Shown one piece after another: positions 43,027-51,328 of a DNA stretch of 64,000 bases. The stretch is from assembly GCF_015159595.1 (NCBI RefSeq), contig NZ_CP063304.1:620001-684000 (forward strand). The letters run 5' to 3'. The notes beneath the pieces are model-generated. The model made no database searches, had not been told where the DNA came from, and saw only the letters and a list, made by a program, of their open reading frames with translations. How positions within the stretch are numbered: position 1 is the stretch's first letter; each line of letters starts with the position of its first letter. Position numbers and translations under genes: made by a program. The DNA is from Blautia liquoris (GTDB taxonomy: Bacteria > Bacillota > Clostridia > Lachnospirales > Lachnospiraceae).

Positions 43027-44067
43027 TTATGATTGGTCTATAGAAACCGAGATTTCTTTGGACTCCAGTTTTTTGAAGACATCCGCGATCTTTTCCTTGT
43101 CATCATCAGACAGTATCTGATCGGATGCCGGAAGCCATTCGCCCAGATAGACGACTCCTTCTTTCGCACCATATTTGGGGATACTATCACCAGAGAGTTT
43201 CCCATCGAGGAATTGCTTATAGGATGCCAGATAGGCAACAGAAGTGTCTTTGTTGACGGCTGTCAGCATAGTGTCCGGTCCCTTGCCTTTTTGACCATCA
43301 CCGGTTCCCACAGAATAAATACCGGAAGCCTGCGCACCCTCGATGACTCCTATACTGGCATCATCCGCCATAGGAACGACAACATCAACACCGGCGTCCG
43401 CAAATGCAACGGTCTGCTCTTTGGCAGCGGTGACGTCCAGAAAATCTCCGGTCATGGCACTGTCGATTTCAATCTCTGGATTTACGTATTTTACACCTTG
43501 TTCAAATCCTTTATTTCCATTGATGATAGGCGTAATCTCCATACCTCCTACAAAACCTGCTTTCTTTGCATCAGATGCATATGCTGCAATTACGCCTAAC
43601 AAGAAACCCTGTTCTTCATCGGATATTTGCACGGAATAGTAATTAGTGCCCTGTTCTGTTCCGTTTATAATGATAAAGGTAACGTCCGGATAATTGGAAG
43701 CATTTTCTGCTACGACATCCTGATAAGAATCGCTGGAAATATAGATCAGGTTCATACCGGCTTCAGCATAAGTACGGATACTGTCTGCACAGTCAGAAAT
43801 AGCTACATTTTCCTGATAAAACACTTCTGCACCTTCTTTTTCAATCAGCTGCAGTCCCTGATAGGCTGTATAATTCCAACTCTTATCACTGATTGAACCA
43901 CTGAGGATCAGGCCAACTTTCTGTCCCTTTTTATCAATACCAGAAGCTTTTGAGGTTCCGGCAGCTTCTGCAGTTTTTGAACTATTATCAGAACCCTTAC
44001 AGGCTGTACCTAACAACCCTGTGCATACCAGTAAGACAGATAAAGCAAACATTTTGATCTTTTTCAT
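43027..44067 (-). CDS. BMP-family (nucleoside-type) binding lipoprotein
   Basis: A 346-residue lipoprotein of the BMP/PnrA family. The leader ends in LLGTACKGS (cysteine near residue 23). Family features are LILSGSISDKSWNYTAYQG, EQGFLLGVIAAYASDAKKAGFVGG and the C-terminal VYLGEW. It delivers its ligand, probably a purine nucleoside, to the permeases and ATPase encoded after it. The start follows AAAGGAG. A cytidine/guanine-type deaminase precedes it and an adenosine deaminase ends the enzyme set, which supports the nucleoside assignment. Confidence 0.93.
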   Translation of the reverse strand: MKKIKMFALSVLLVCTGLLGTACKGSDNSSKTAEAAGTSKASGIDKKGQKVGLILSGSISDKSWNYTAYQGLQLIEKEGAEVFYQENVAISDCADSIRTYAEAGMNLIYISSDSYQDVVAENASNYPDVTFIIINGTEQGTNYYSVQISDEEQGFLLGVIAAYASDAKKAGFVGGMEITPIINGNKGFEQGVKYVNPEIEIDSAMTGDFLDVTAAKEQTVAFADAGVDVVVPMADDASIGVIEGAQASGIYSVGTGDGQKGKGPDTMLTAVNKDTSVAYLASYKQFLDGKLSGDSIPKYGAKEGVVYLGEWLPASDQILSDDDKEKIADVFKKLESKEISVSIDQS

Positions 44068-44104
44068 TTTAAACTCCTTTGCTCAGGAAAAACACGTTTG
44101 CATG

Positions 44105-44650
44105 TTAGTTTTTATTTGATGGCTTCCAGTAATTTTCATGTAATTTCAGAAAATCATCTTCCAGTTCGAGGATTGGACCCACAACCTCAATATTTTTTTG
44201 ACCGCTTGCAAATACAACCTGAGCAGGAAGATCCAGGGTTGGATTTCGAATATCATCTCCGGTGTATTCTTTTAGTTTTGACTCCCTTGCAATCATGACA
44301 ATACGTCCCAGATTTCCCCAATAGATGGCGCCTGCACACATGGCACAAGGTTCTCCGCAGTTGTACATGGTAAGATGCTTCATCTCTTCTTTTGAGTAGA
44401 GCTGACTTGCCCTGCGCATCAGCAGTGATTCTGCATGAGCTGTGCAATCGCCACCTCCGGTCACTTCTTCATTTCCCTGTTCCATCAGGATTTTGCCGTT
44501 TTCATCTGCCAGCAGGCATCCAAAAGGATGATTTCCCTTTTCTTTCGCCTCTTGGCAGATCTCAATTACTCGCCTTAACAATGTTTCTTCGTATGGCTTT
44601 AGATCTTCTAAGCGGGTGGTTTTGTCTTCATACTCTCTGATAAATTTCAT
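44105..44650 (-). CDS. Zinc nucleoside/base deaminase (guanine deaminase-like)
   Basis: A 181-residue deaminase of the cytidine deaminase superfamily. The zinc site is complete: H72 and E74 in AHAESLL and C102/C105 in PCAMCAG. Length and the N-terminal extension resemble GuaD-type guanine deaminases and related nucleoside deaminases rather than the shorter TadA tRNA enzyme. It is the first full-length enzyme of the operon, 37 bases before the BMP-type binding protein, so it probably deaminates an imported purine or its base. The start follows AAAGGAGA. Substrate (guanine, guanosine or cytosine type) cannot be fixed from sequence. Confidence 0.87.
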   Translation of the reverse strand: MKFIREYEDKTTRLEDLKPYEETLLRRVIEICQEAKEKGNHPFGCLLADENGKILMEQGNEEVTGGGDCTAHAESLLMRRASQLYSKEEMKHLTMYNCGEPCAMCAGAIYWGNLGRIVMIARESKLKEYTGDDIRNPTLDLPAQVVFASGQKNIEVVGPILELEDDFLKLHENYWKPSNKN

Positions 44651-44685
44651 ACTTGTCTCCTTTACATTCGCATACAGATGATGAA

Positions 44686-44709
44686 AGCGTCAAAAGGTAT
44701 TTTGACGCT
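44686..44709 (-). other. Perfect hairpin in the leader of the nucleoside operon
   Basis: AGCGTCAAAA (44686-44695) and TTTTGACGCT (44700-44709) form a 10-bp stem with a 4-base loop, 36 bases before the deaminase start on the minus strand. No T tract follows. A second hairpin lies beside it (AGATTGT with ACAATCT, about 44720-44752). They may be part of a structured leader RNA; I do not recognise a known riboswitch. Confidence 0.6.
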
Positions 44710-44772
44710 AATGATACACAGATTGTTACGGTCTTCGAGCTCTCACAATCTTACAAACATTCGAAATACACC

Positions 44773-44940
44773 TTAATCGGGTTGCTTTCTCATGTTTGTT
44801 CGGGTCCCAAGGTCATGCTTTTTCATGCAAGCATGAAACGCAGGACCTTTTGCCCCTGGTATCATACAGATTGGCAGTAACTGGAAATAATATATAAAAA
44901 AATGCAGTACTCCAATGATCTTTCCATTAAAGAACTGCAT
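44773..44940 (-). CDS. Small leader ORF, 55 residues, possible membrane peptide
   Basis: This minus-strand reading frame has an ATG ten bases behind a strong AAGGAGGGAG site and runs 55 codons to TAA. Residues about 8-27 (KIIGVLHFFIYYFQLLPICM) are hydrophobic enough for one membrane segment; the rest is basic (KKHDLGTRTNMRKQ). It lies between the operon promoter and the deaminase gene. Its first 13 codons coincide with an intrinsic-terminator-like hairpin, so translation could affect transcription into the operon. No family is recognised. It could instead be a chance frame within a structured leader RNA. Confidence 0.45.
   Translation of the reverse strand: MQFFNGKIIGVLHFFIYYFQLLPICMIPGAKGPAFHACMKKHDLGTRTNMRKQPD
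44896..44940 (-). terminator. Intrinsic-terminator-like hairpin in the nucleoside operon leader
   Basis: On the minus strand ATGCAGT (44940-44934) pairs with ACTGCAT (44908-44902); the inner bases CTTTAATG and CATTGGAG also pair with two G-T pairs. Six further T follow (44901-44896). No minus-strand gene lies upstream of it, only the promoter at 44985-45012, so it can only act inside this leader, as an attenuator or small-RNA end. Confidence 0.7.
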
Positions 44941-44961
44941 GATCTCCCTCCTTGCATAAGT

Positions 44962-45012
44962 ATAGGTACTACCTATTTATTTGTATTTTATCATGAGATT
45001 TCATTTTGTCAA
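44962..45012 (-). promoter_or_regulatory. Promoter and GntR-type operator of the nucleoside operon
   Basis: On the minus strand the -35 is TTGACA (45012-45007) and the -10 TAAAAT (44990-44985), spacer 16. Eight bases after the -10 comes a perfect 15-bp palindrome ATAGGTA-G-TACCTAT (44976-44962), covering the expected transcription start. Its GTAGTAC core fits the consensus GT-(A/C)-N-(G/T)-AC of GntR-family operators, and the operon's last gene encodes a GntR repressor. Confidence 0.78.
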
Positions 45013-45383
45013 TCACCATTTGATTTTGGGGTTTTTGGGTTAATTACACAAATATACTTGTAAAATGAATTTACATAGAATAAATTTTATACAGGAACAC
45101 GAAAAAAATGTAAATATTTTGATGAAAATGGAAAATATGAATTAATTAATGTGGGATGTAAGTGAAAAATTATGTGACATAGATTTTAATAAGACCTGAA
45201 TGGAAAGATGTAAGATTTATTGAGAATCTAGATTCCCCAGTCTAGTGTAAATGAAGAATATTATGCTGAAAATTAACGTTTTCTGAAAAAATAATGGTAT
45301 AAATTTTAGACAATTTACTATTTCATCATCACTGAATATGATGAATATGTACAAACCAAATAAAACTGATAGGAGATGGTGGT
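45013..45383. other. AT-rich gap between divergent operons
   Basis: No gene is seen here. Besides the upstream side of the nucleoside promoter, it must hold the plus-strand promoter for the LplB-type operon; TATAAA near 45298 is a possible -10 box but no good -35 pairs with it. A 12-bp palindrome GAATCTAGATTC lies at 45224-45235. The ribosome binding site AGGAGA precedes the ATG at 45384. Confidence 0.5.
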
Positions 45384-46334
45384 ATGGGAGTAAAAAAACA
45401 AAGAAAAATTGAAGGAGGAAAAAAACAAAAACAGGGATTCAAAAAGGCTTTCAAAAACAACTGGCAGTTATACGTTCTTGTCTTGCCGGCGTTGATTTAT
45501 TTTTTTGTATTCAATTATCTTCCACTTTACGGGATACAGATTGCCTTTAGAGATTATAAAGCAGTGCATGGAATAGCCGGAAGTGCATGGGTAGGATTAA
45601 AACATTTTAAAACCTTCTTTGATGCTTATTATTTTAAAAGGCTGTTATCTAATACGCTTTTACTGAATGTCTATTCATTGCTATGGAGTTTTCCGATTCC
45701 ACTAATTCTGGCTATTTTACTGAATCAGATCAAAAGTGCAAAGCGAAAAAGGTTCATCCAGACAAGTATTTATGTTCCTTATTTCATATCTACAGTGGTG
45801 CTTGCAGGCATGCTTTACATATTTCTTTCTCCCAGTGGTGGCATATTCAATGTCTTTCGTGATGCTTTTGGTCTGAAAGCAGTGGATTACATGTCAGAGT
45901 CAAGTGCTTTTCGAACAATCTATATTGTATCCGGCATCTGGCAGGGAGCCGGTTGGGGAACGATCCTCTATATCGCCTCACTTTCAGGGGTTGATCAGGA
46001 ACTTTACGAAGCAGCCGAAATAGACGGAGCGAGCATTTGGCAGAAAATACGTTACATTGATTTTCCGAGTGTGATTCCGGTTGCTATGATGGTGTTTATT
46101 CTTGACTGCGGAAAATTATTGAGCAGTAATACCGATAAAGCACTTGTCATGCAGACACCAGGCAATATACCTACATCAGATATCATTGGTGTTTATGTAT
46201 ATAATATTGGCTTGGGAAGTGGACAATTTTCATATACAGCAGCTATTGGTTTGTTCGTGAATGTGATCAACTTTGTTCTGATTATTGCAGTGAATAAAAT
46301 CTCAAAGAAAGCAACAAATGTAGGTCTGTTTTAA
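45384..46334 (+). CDS. Polysaccharide ABC transporter permease (LplB type)
   Basis: A 316-residue permease. A basic cytoplasmic N-terminus (KKQRKIEGGKKQKQGFKKAFKN) leads into the first membrane segment (YVLVLPALIYFFVFNYLPLYGIQIAF), with about six segments in all. The EAA motif is YEAAEIDGASIWQKIRYIDFPSV. This is the LplB/YtcP group, which imports larger oligosaccharides with a large LplA-type binding protein such as the one at 47322. It is the first gene of the xylan-type operon. Confidence 0.92.
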   Translation: MGVKKQRKIEGGKKQKQGFKKAFKNNWQLYVLVLPALIYFFVFNYLPLYGIQIAFRDYKAVHGIAGSAWVGLKHFKTFFDAYYFKRLLSNTLLLNVYSLLWSFPIPLILAILLNQIKSAKRKRFIQTSIYVPYFISTVVLAGMLYIFLSPSGGIFNVFRDAFGLKAVDYMSESSAFRTIYIVSGIWQGAGWGTILYIASLSGVDQELYEAAEIDGASIWQKIRYIDFPSVIPVAMMVFILDCGKLLSSNTDKALVMQTPGNIPTSDIIGVYVYNIGLGSGQFSYTAAIGLFVNVINFVLIIAVNKISKKATNVGLF

Positions 46335-46362
46335 TAGAAAAATAAGGTTGGGAGGCGCTTAA

Positions 46363-47277
46363 ATGGTTCGGCAGAAAAAAAAGCTAAGCATGAGTAATCG
46401 GATCTTTTACATATTTAACGGTATCTTTTGGACAGTTATAATGCTTATTATACTGTATCCCTTATATCTGGTAATCATTGCATCTGTTTCGGATCCGGAT
46501 GCAATTATACGGGGCGAGGTGATCTGGCACCCGGTTGATTTTTCCCTGATAGGGTATAAGGCAGTTTTACAATATGGAGAACTTATCCGCTCTTATGGGA
46601 ACTCTATATTATATACAGTAGTTAGTGTGTTTATTAGTATAGCAGTGACTATGGCAGGAGCATATGCTTTGTCAAGACCTAAATTTCCGGGAAAATCATT
46701 TATCAATTTTTTACTGGTTTTTACTATGTTCTTTAGTGGAGGATTGATACCAACATTCTTGGTGATGAGAGATATCGGGCTTTATAATACAAGGCTTGTG
46801 ATGATTTTGATGGGAAGCGTAAGTGTGTGGAATCTGATGGTGGCAAGAACCTATATTCAGACTAGTATTCCTCATGAATTATACGAAGCGGCCATGCTCG
46901 ACGGTGCGTCGCATTTTGATTATTTCTTTCGATGTGTGATTCCTTTGAGTAAGACGATTATTGCAGTGCTTGTCGTGTATTATGGTGTAGCCAAATGGAA
47001 TGATTATTTTACAGGACTGGTTTACTTAAAAGACAGATCCCTTTTGCCGCTGCAGACAGTACTGCGTGAAATACTGGCAACACTACAGGTGGATAAATCA
47101 GGTGACTATATGCTGAGTATATCCGAAAATGCTGCCTCTATGAACGAGGCGATACGTACTGCTAATGTGGCAAAATATTGTATTATTGTGATAGCGACAG
47201 GCCCTGTGGTTATCTTATATGCGTTTTTGCAAAAGTATTTCGAAAAAGGAATTATGATAGGTTCTTTAAAGGGATGA
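46363..47277 (+). CDS. Polysaccharide ABC transporter permease (LplC/YtcP type)
   Basis: A 304-residue permease partner with [35 protein letters not shown] near the N-terminus, EAA motif [24 protein letters not shown] and the C-terminal [16 protein letters not shown] typical of LplC. The start follows GGGAGG. It lies 28 bases after the LplB-type gene and 44 bases before the binding-protein gene. No ATPase is encoded in the cluster. Confidence 0.92.
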   Translation: MVRQKKKLSMSNRIFYIFNGIFWTVIMLIILYPLYLVIIASVSDPDAIIRGEVIWHPVDFSLIGYKAVLQYGELIRSYGNSILYTVVSVFISIAVTMAGAYALSRPKFPGKSFINFLLVFTMFFSGGLIPTFLVMRDIGLYNTRLVMILMGSVSVWNLMVARTYIQTSIPHELYEAAMLDGASHFDYFFRCVIPLSKTIIAVLVVYYGVAKWNDYFTGLVYLKDRSLLPLQTVLREILATLQVDKSGDYMLSISENAASMNEAIRTANVAKYCIIVIATGPVVILYAFLQKYFEKGIMIGSLKG

Positions 47278-47321
47278 AATCAACACAAAGAATGTGTTGC
47301 AATAGAAAAGGAGGCAGTGTA

Positions 47322-48935
47322 ATGATGAAAAAAATTTTGGCTGTAACGCTTGCGGCAGCAATGACGGCGGTAACCATGGCAGGCTGCGGATCAGGTGGAA
47401 GCAAAGAAGATTCAGAAGAGAAAAGCAAGAGCCAGACCACAGAAAAAGACAATTTTAATGAAGAAGGGTATCCGATCGTGAATTCGCCGTTGACCCTGAA
47501 AGTGATGCTATCAATCAGAGATACCGATTCTCTGATTGCCCCAGACGATATGCCCGGAATTCAGGATTTGGAAAAGAAAACAGGAATACATATCGATTGG
47601 GAGGTAATTAAGGGAACTGACTGGAAGACCAAGCTGAATCTGATGTTCGCTTCGGGGGAGTATCCTGATATTATTATGGGATCAAGTGGAGAGGTTGATG
47701 TTGAAGAATATGGAGTAACCCAGGGACTACTGCTGCCTTTGGACGATCTGACAGAAAAATACATGCCGACTTATACGCAGCGGATTACAGACGAGGAAAC
47801 TGATCCAACAGCCAGTCTGGTGGCTTCCGATGGGAAAAAATATTCCGTTGGTTATTTGGTGGGGCAGAATATTAATACACAGGCTCATTTCTTTATTAAT
47901 CAGACATGGATGAATAATCTGAATCTGGAGATGCCAAAGACGTTGGATGAACTGACGGATGTTCTTCGAAAGTTTAAAACTGAAGATCCGAATGGAAACG
48001 GACAAAAGGATGAAATTCCTGTGGAAATGTCATTGAATGATGGCTACTATGGTGTGCCGTGGATGCTTCCAATGTTTGGAATTCCGGCCACACCCCTGTA
48101 TATAGATGATAACAAGGAAGTACAATTCGCACCTGTACAAGAGGGATTTCGAAAGTGTATGGAATGGTTGAATATGTTATATAAAGAGGAGCTGCTCGAT
48201 CCGGAAATCCTCTCTCAGGATGCAAATACTGTAGAATCAAAGCTAAGCGGAGGCAATGCCGGATTCTTTACTGCATGGCGTTTGACGGCCATGGGATGGG
48301 ATAATGGGGTAGAAAAAGACTGTACACTATTTATGCCGACGGCGCCGGAGGGAGTGACACCAAAACTGGCCAGATATCTGGAAATGGCAAAGAATGGCGC
48401 TTATATTACTACATCAAATGAACATATCCCTGAAAGCATGCGATGGCTGGATTCTTTGCTGGACACTGAGACCATGTATTCGTTGTATTATGGACCAGAG
48501 GGGGAAGGATGGGAGTACGATGCAGAGAATAATAAGATCAATTCAATTGTGACAGATACAAGTGGTACGAAAAACTGCCTGGATGTGAATACATTGTTTT
48601 TTGCACCTGCGAAATATATATCAGATACTTTTAATATGTCACCTCAACGTCTGGAGAAGACCGATTACTGTCAGACCTATGACAAAGCAGGCATCATACA
48701 GAAGTATTCCAATGATTATCTGACGACAGCTCCATTGACTGCAGAAGAACATGCCAATAGTTCTTTGATAGAAACAGATATCAAAAACGCAGTGGACGAA
48801 AATATGGCGACTTTTATATCGGAAGGAGTCACGGATGATAACTGGAATGCGTTTGTGAAAATGTTTGAAAATATGAAGGTTTCAGAATATGTAGACATGT
48901 ATCAGAAAGCCATTGACAAGATGGATATAAAATAA
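47322..48935 (+). CDS. Large oligosaccharide-binding lipoprotein (LplA type)
   Basis: A 537-residue extracellular lipoprotein, larger than usual sugar-binding proteins as expected for LplA. The leader ends in [10 protein letters not shown] (cysteine near residue 22) and continues into a serine/lysine/glutamate linker. The core has [16 protein letters not shown] and a calcium-site-like [15 protein letters not shown]. The start at 47322 follows AAAGGAGG; a longer in-frame reading overlaps the previous gene and lacks a site. Given the GH115, GH43 and GH2 enzymes downstream, the ligand is probably a decorated xylo-oligosaccharide. Confidence 0.92.
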   Translation: MMKKILAVTLAAAMTAVTMAGCGSGGSKEDSEEKSKSQTTEKDNFNEEGYPIVNSPLTLKVMLSIRDTDSLIAPDDMPGIQDLEKKTGIHIDWEVIKGTDWKTKLNLMFASGEYPDIIMGSSGEVDVEEYGVTQGLLLPLDDLTEKYMPTYTQRITDEETDPTASLVASDGKKYSVGYLVGQNINTQAHFFINQTWMNNLNLEMPKTLDELTDVLRKFKTEDPNGNGQKDEIPVEMSLNDGYYGVPWMLPMFGIPATPLYIDDNKEVQFAPVQEGFRKCMEWLNMLYKEELLDPEILSQDANTVESKLSGGNAGFFTAWRLTAMGWDNGVEKDCTLFMPTAPEGVTPKLARYLEMAKNGAYITTSNEHIPESMRWLDSLLDTETMYSLYYGPEGEGWEYDAENNKINSIVTDTSGTKNCLDVNTLFFAPAKYISDTFNMSPQRLEKTDYCQTYDKAGIIQKYSNDYLTTAPLTAEEHANSSLIETDIKNAVDENMATFISEGVTDDNWNAFVKMFENMKVSEYVDMYQKAIDKMDIK

Positions 48936-48963
48936 TATAACCGGGTATAGTCCTGCAAAAAAT

Positions 48964-48983
48964 AAAGGGCTATGCCCTTTTGG
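48964..48983 (+). terminator. Short hairpin after the LplA-type gene
   Basis: AAAGGGC (48964-48970) and GCCCTTT (48974-48980) form a 7-bp stem with a 3-base loop and only a brief T tail. It may partly end the transporter transcript. Confidence 0.55.
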
Positions 48984-49035
48984 TAATTACGAGGGTAGGT
49001 TTGGAAATTTATCATTCAAAAGTAAGAGGGGCAAA

Positions 49036-51225
49036 ATGATGAAGAGATTCTCAAGGGAATTTAGGAGCAAAAATCTATGGGGTTATATCTTGTCTTTTTC
49101 TGCAATTATGGTATTCATTTTTTTAATTATGGGATCTTATTTGTACTGGTTTTATTACAATACAGTCTATACTAATTTTAAAAAATCCAATCTGGATTAT
49201 CTCTCTGCGGTCTCAGATGAACATGAAAATAACATGAGCGTATTGAATAATATAATGACACAGCTTAGTCTCATGGGAGGAAATGTGGAATTTAGTCTGC
49301 ACGATCAGCCTCAGAAGAGCATTGAATTGAAAAAGGTGATGAATCAGTATCTGTCAGTAAGTCAGTTCTTCGACCGCTGCTTTTTCTTTTACCATGGGGA
49401 TTCTTATCTCTATAATCAGAGCACATCAATAAATGTGAGTAATTTTGTGACGGAAGGGATCCGCTTAGAGAAATTCAATTCAGAGCAATTAAAGGAGTTT
49501 CTGTATGAGAACGAAAAGATGTCTGTACTTTCGGAACAGAAAATAGAAGGATACCTGGTTCAAAAATCAGGCAGGATCATGGAAAGCACTGTCATTTATT
49601 CCATTCCTATGGAGCCAAAGAAAGAAAGCACTATTTTGTTTCTAGTAGGTGGGAAATATTATGATAAGCTACTTGGAAGTGAATCGAACGATAAGAGGCG
49701 GACTTTTATATTTTATCAAGATGTTCCAATTGTTGCCAGAGGGAATGTGCCATTAAGTCCTGATCCGCCGGGAAAATCAGATGAAGAACAATATGTTATG
49801 AAAAAAGACGGTGAAAAATATCTGGTTACCTGGATGCAGGGAGAAAGTGGGCTGCTATACTGTACAGTACAGTCTGAAAAGATTTTTCAGAATAATTTTT
49901 TCTCAGAACAATGGGGAGTGCTGCTGATCTTGGCAATTTGCAGTATTCCTACTGCTTTTGCTTTTTTGAAACTATCCAAAAGCTTATCGGAAAAGGTTCG
50001 GAGCATTAATATTCTTCTGGGGACAGAAGAATATTATAATATGGAAAATATGGAAAACGGAGTTCGTGTTCTCGTGGAAAACCACAAAGAAAGCAATGAG
50101 GAACACATGCTGCTGCGCAGAACGAGATTTATCAGTGAATTTGTTCGTGGACAATTTGCGGACAGAGATCAGGTGATTTGCGTGGCTAAGGAAGCGAGTC
50201 TTAACATAGATAAAGCATATTATGTTATTACACTTATGGGAGATTATGGAGATAATGCTGAAAATGTTGGGCAGGAAATGATGCTCCATGCAATATCAGA
50301 AAAAAGGGTCGAAGAAGGATATGGTATACACCTGATCAATAGCAACCAAAGCCTATATGTTCTTTTCTCAGATTCGATTAAGAGATTGGAAGAATTATTA
50401 AAAGAGTTGTTTATTGTCGGTAAAAACTGCTGTGAGGAATTCGTTATGTCTGTCAGTGATTTTCACAGTGATTTTTGTGAGGCGCCAACTGCCTATCTGG
50501 AAGCAGATTCAGCATATAGTACCCGATTATTGGTGGACAATGGGAGAATCCTATATTTCACAGACATAGAAATCCGGAAAGGATCGATTACGGTTACGGA
50601 TCCTTACTTACATAGATTGAGAAGTGCAATTCGGGATCGAAATGAAACAGAAGTAAAGAAAATCATACAGGAGATATGTGATACTCTTCGATCCAGCGGT
50701 CAGTCGCTGCTTACATTTCGAATTCTCTGTAATAATATTATTTATATGCTCTTTGCGGAGGGAAAAGATAGCAAGATCAGTTTTGAAGACACCTATAGTG
50801 TATTTTCACTTGCACAGTGTCTCACTCTCAACGATTTCCACGATATTTTATGGGAGGTCTGCAGTAAACTGATGGAAGCATATCCTGGGAAAGCAGAAAG
50901 TGGAGAAAAGTTTGTAGGAGAAGCAATAGAGAATATGAAACAAAATTATCAGAATACGGAGTTTAATATGGCTACGCTGGCGGAGCAGCTAGGGGTCAGC
51001 AGTGTGACTCTGGCAATAAAATTCAAGAATGCAATGGAAATAAGCCCTTCTGATTATCTGACTATTTTACGGATGGAACAGGCAAAAGTCCTTTTAAAGG
51101 AAACTGATCTAAAGGTGAAAGAAATAAGTGTCAAAGTTGGTTATATGGACGTTCATGTTTTTATTCGCAAATTCAAAAAATACACGGGAACAACACCCGG
51201 TCAATATCGAGTGCAGGCGATATAA
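49036..51225 (+). CDS. Membrane-bound AraC-type regulator (YesS-like)
   Basis: A 729-residue one-component sensor and regulator. A first membrane segment lies at about residues 16-40 (GYILSFSAIMVFIFLIMGSYLYW), an extracellular domain of about 250 residues follows, and a second membrane segment occurs near residues 291-311 (WGVLLILAICSIPTAFAFLKL). A long cytoplasmic helical region leads to a C-terminal AraC double helix-turn-helix (MATLAEQLGVSSVTLAIKFKN and VKEISVKVGYMDVHVFIRKFKK). It lies between the LplBCA transporter and the glycosidase genes, so it probably activates both in response to the imported oligosaccharide outside the cell. No kinase is needed for this type. Confidence 0.92.
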   Translation: MMKRFSREFRSKNLWGYILSFSAIMVFIFLIMGSYLYWFYYNTVYTNFKKSNLDYLSAVSDEHENNMSVLNNIMTQLSLMGGNVEFSLHDQPQKSIELKKVMNQYLSVSQFFDRCFFFYHGDSYLYNQSTSINVSNFVTEGIRLEKFNSEQLKEFLYENEKMSVLSEQKIEGYLVQKSGRIMESTVIYSIPMEPKKESTILFLVGGKYYDKLLGSESNDKRRTFIFYQDVPIVARGNVPLSPDPPGKSDEEQYVMKKDGEKYLVTWMQGESGLLYCTVQSEKIFQNNFFSEQWGVLLILAICSIPTAFAFLKLSKSLSEKVRSINILLGTEEYYNMENMENGVRVLVENHKESNEEHMLLRRTRFISEFVRGQFADRDQVICVAKEASLNIDKAYYVITLMGDYGDNAENVGQEMMLHAISEKRVEEGYGIHLINSNQSLYVLFSDSIKRLEELLKELFIVGKNCCEEFVMSVSDFHSDFCEAPTAYLEADSAYSTRLLVDNGRILYFTDIEIRKGSITVTDPYLHRLRSAIRDRNETEVKKIIQEICDTLRSSGQSLLTFRILCNNIIYMLFAEGKDSKISFEDTYSVFSLAQCLTLNDFHDILWEVCSKLMEAYPGKAESGEKFVGEAIENMKQNYQNTEFNMATLAEQLGVSSVTLAIKFKNAMEISPSDYLTILRMEQAKVLLKETDLKVKEISVKVGYMDVHVFIRKFKKYTGTTPGQYRVQAI

Positions 51226-51255
51226 TATCTAAAAAAATTACACCATACATCTAAA

Positions 51256-51288
51256 AAAAGTCCTATTTATAGAGTTAGGACTTTTATA
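51256..51288 (+). terminator. Terminator after the membrane regulator gene
   Basis: AAAAGTCCTA (51256-51265) pairs with TAGGACTTTT (51276-51285) over a 10-base loop; the T run forms the end of the stem. It separates the regulator from the GH43 gene. Confidence 0.8.
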
Positions 51289-51328
51289 AAATAGATAATA
51301 AGACCAATTATAAAAGGGGAGAAGATTG

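Noticed and set aside
44653-44880. Plus-strand 75-codon reading frame opposite the nucleoside leader
   Set aside because: It has no ribosome binding site, is antisense to the leader and the small ORF, and looks like a shadow of that conserved-looking stretch.
44651-44945. Purine riboswitch before the deaminase/nucleoside operon
   Set aside because: The expected core (UAUAA, GUUUCUACC and CCGUAAA segments around a three-way junction) is not present; only a loose CCGTAA match was found.
45260-45285. Possible catabolite-response (cre) site near AATTAACGTTTTCT
   Set aside because: Only half of the cre consensus fits and the flanking TG/CA ends are missing.
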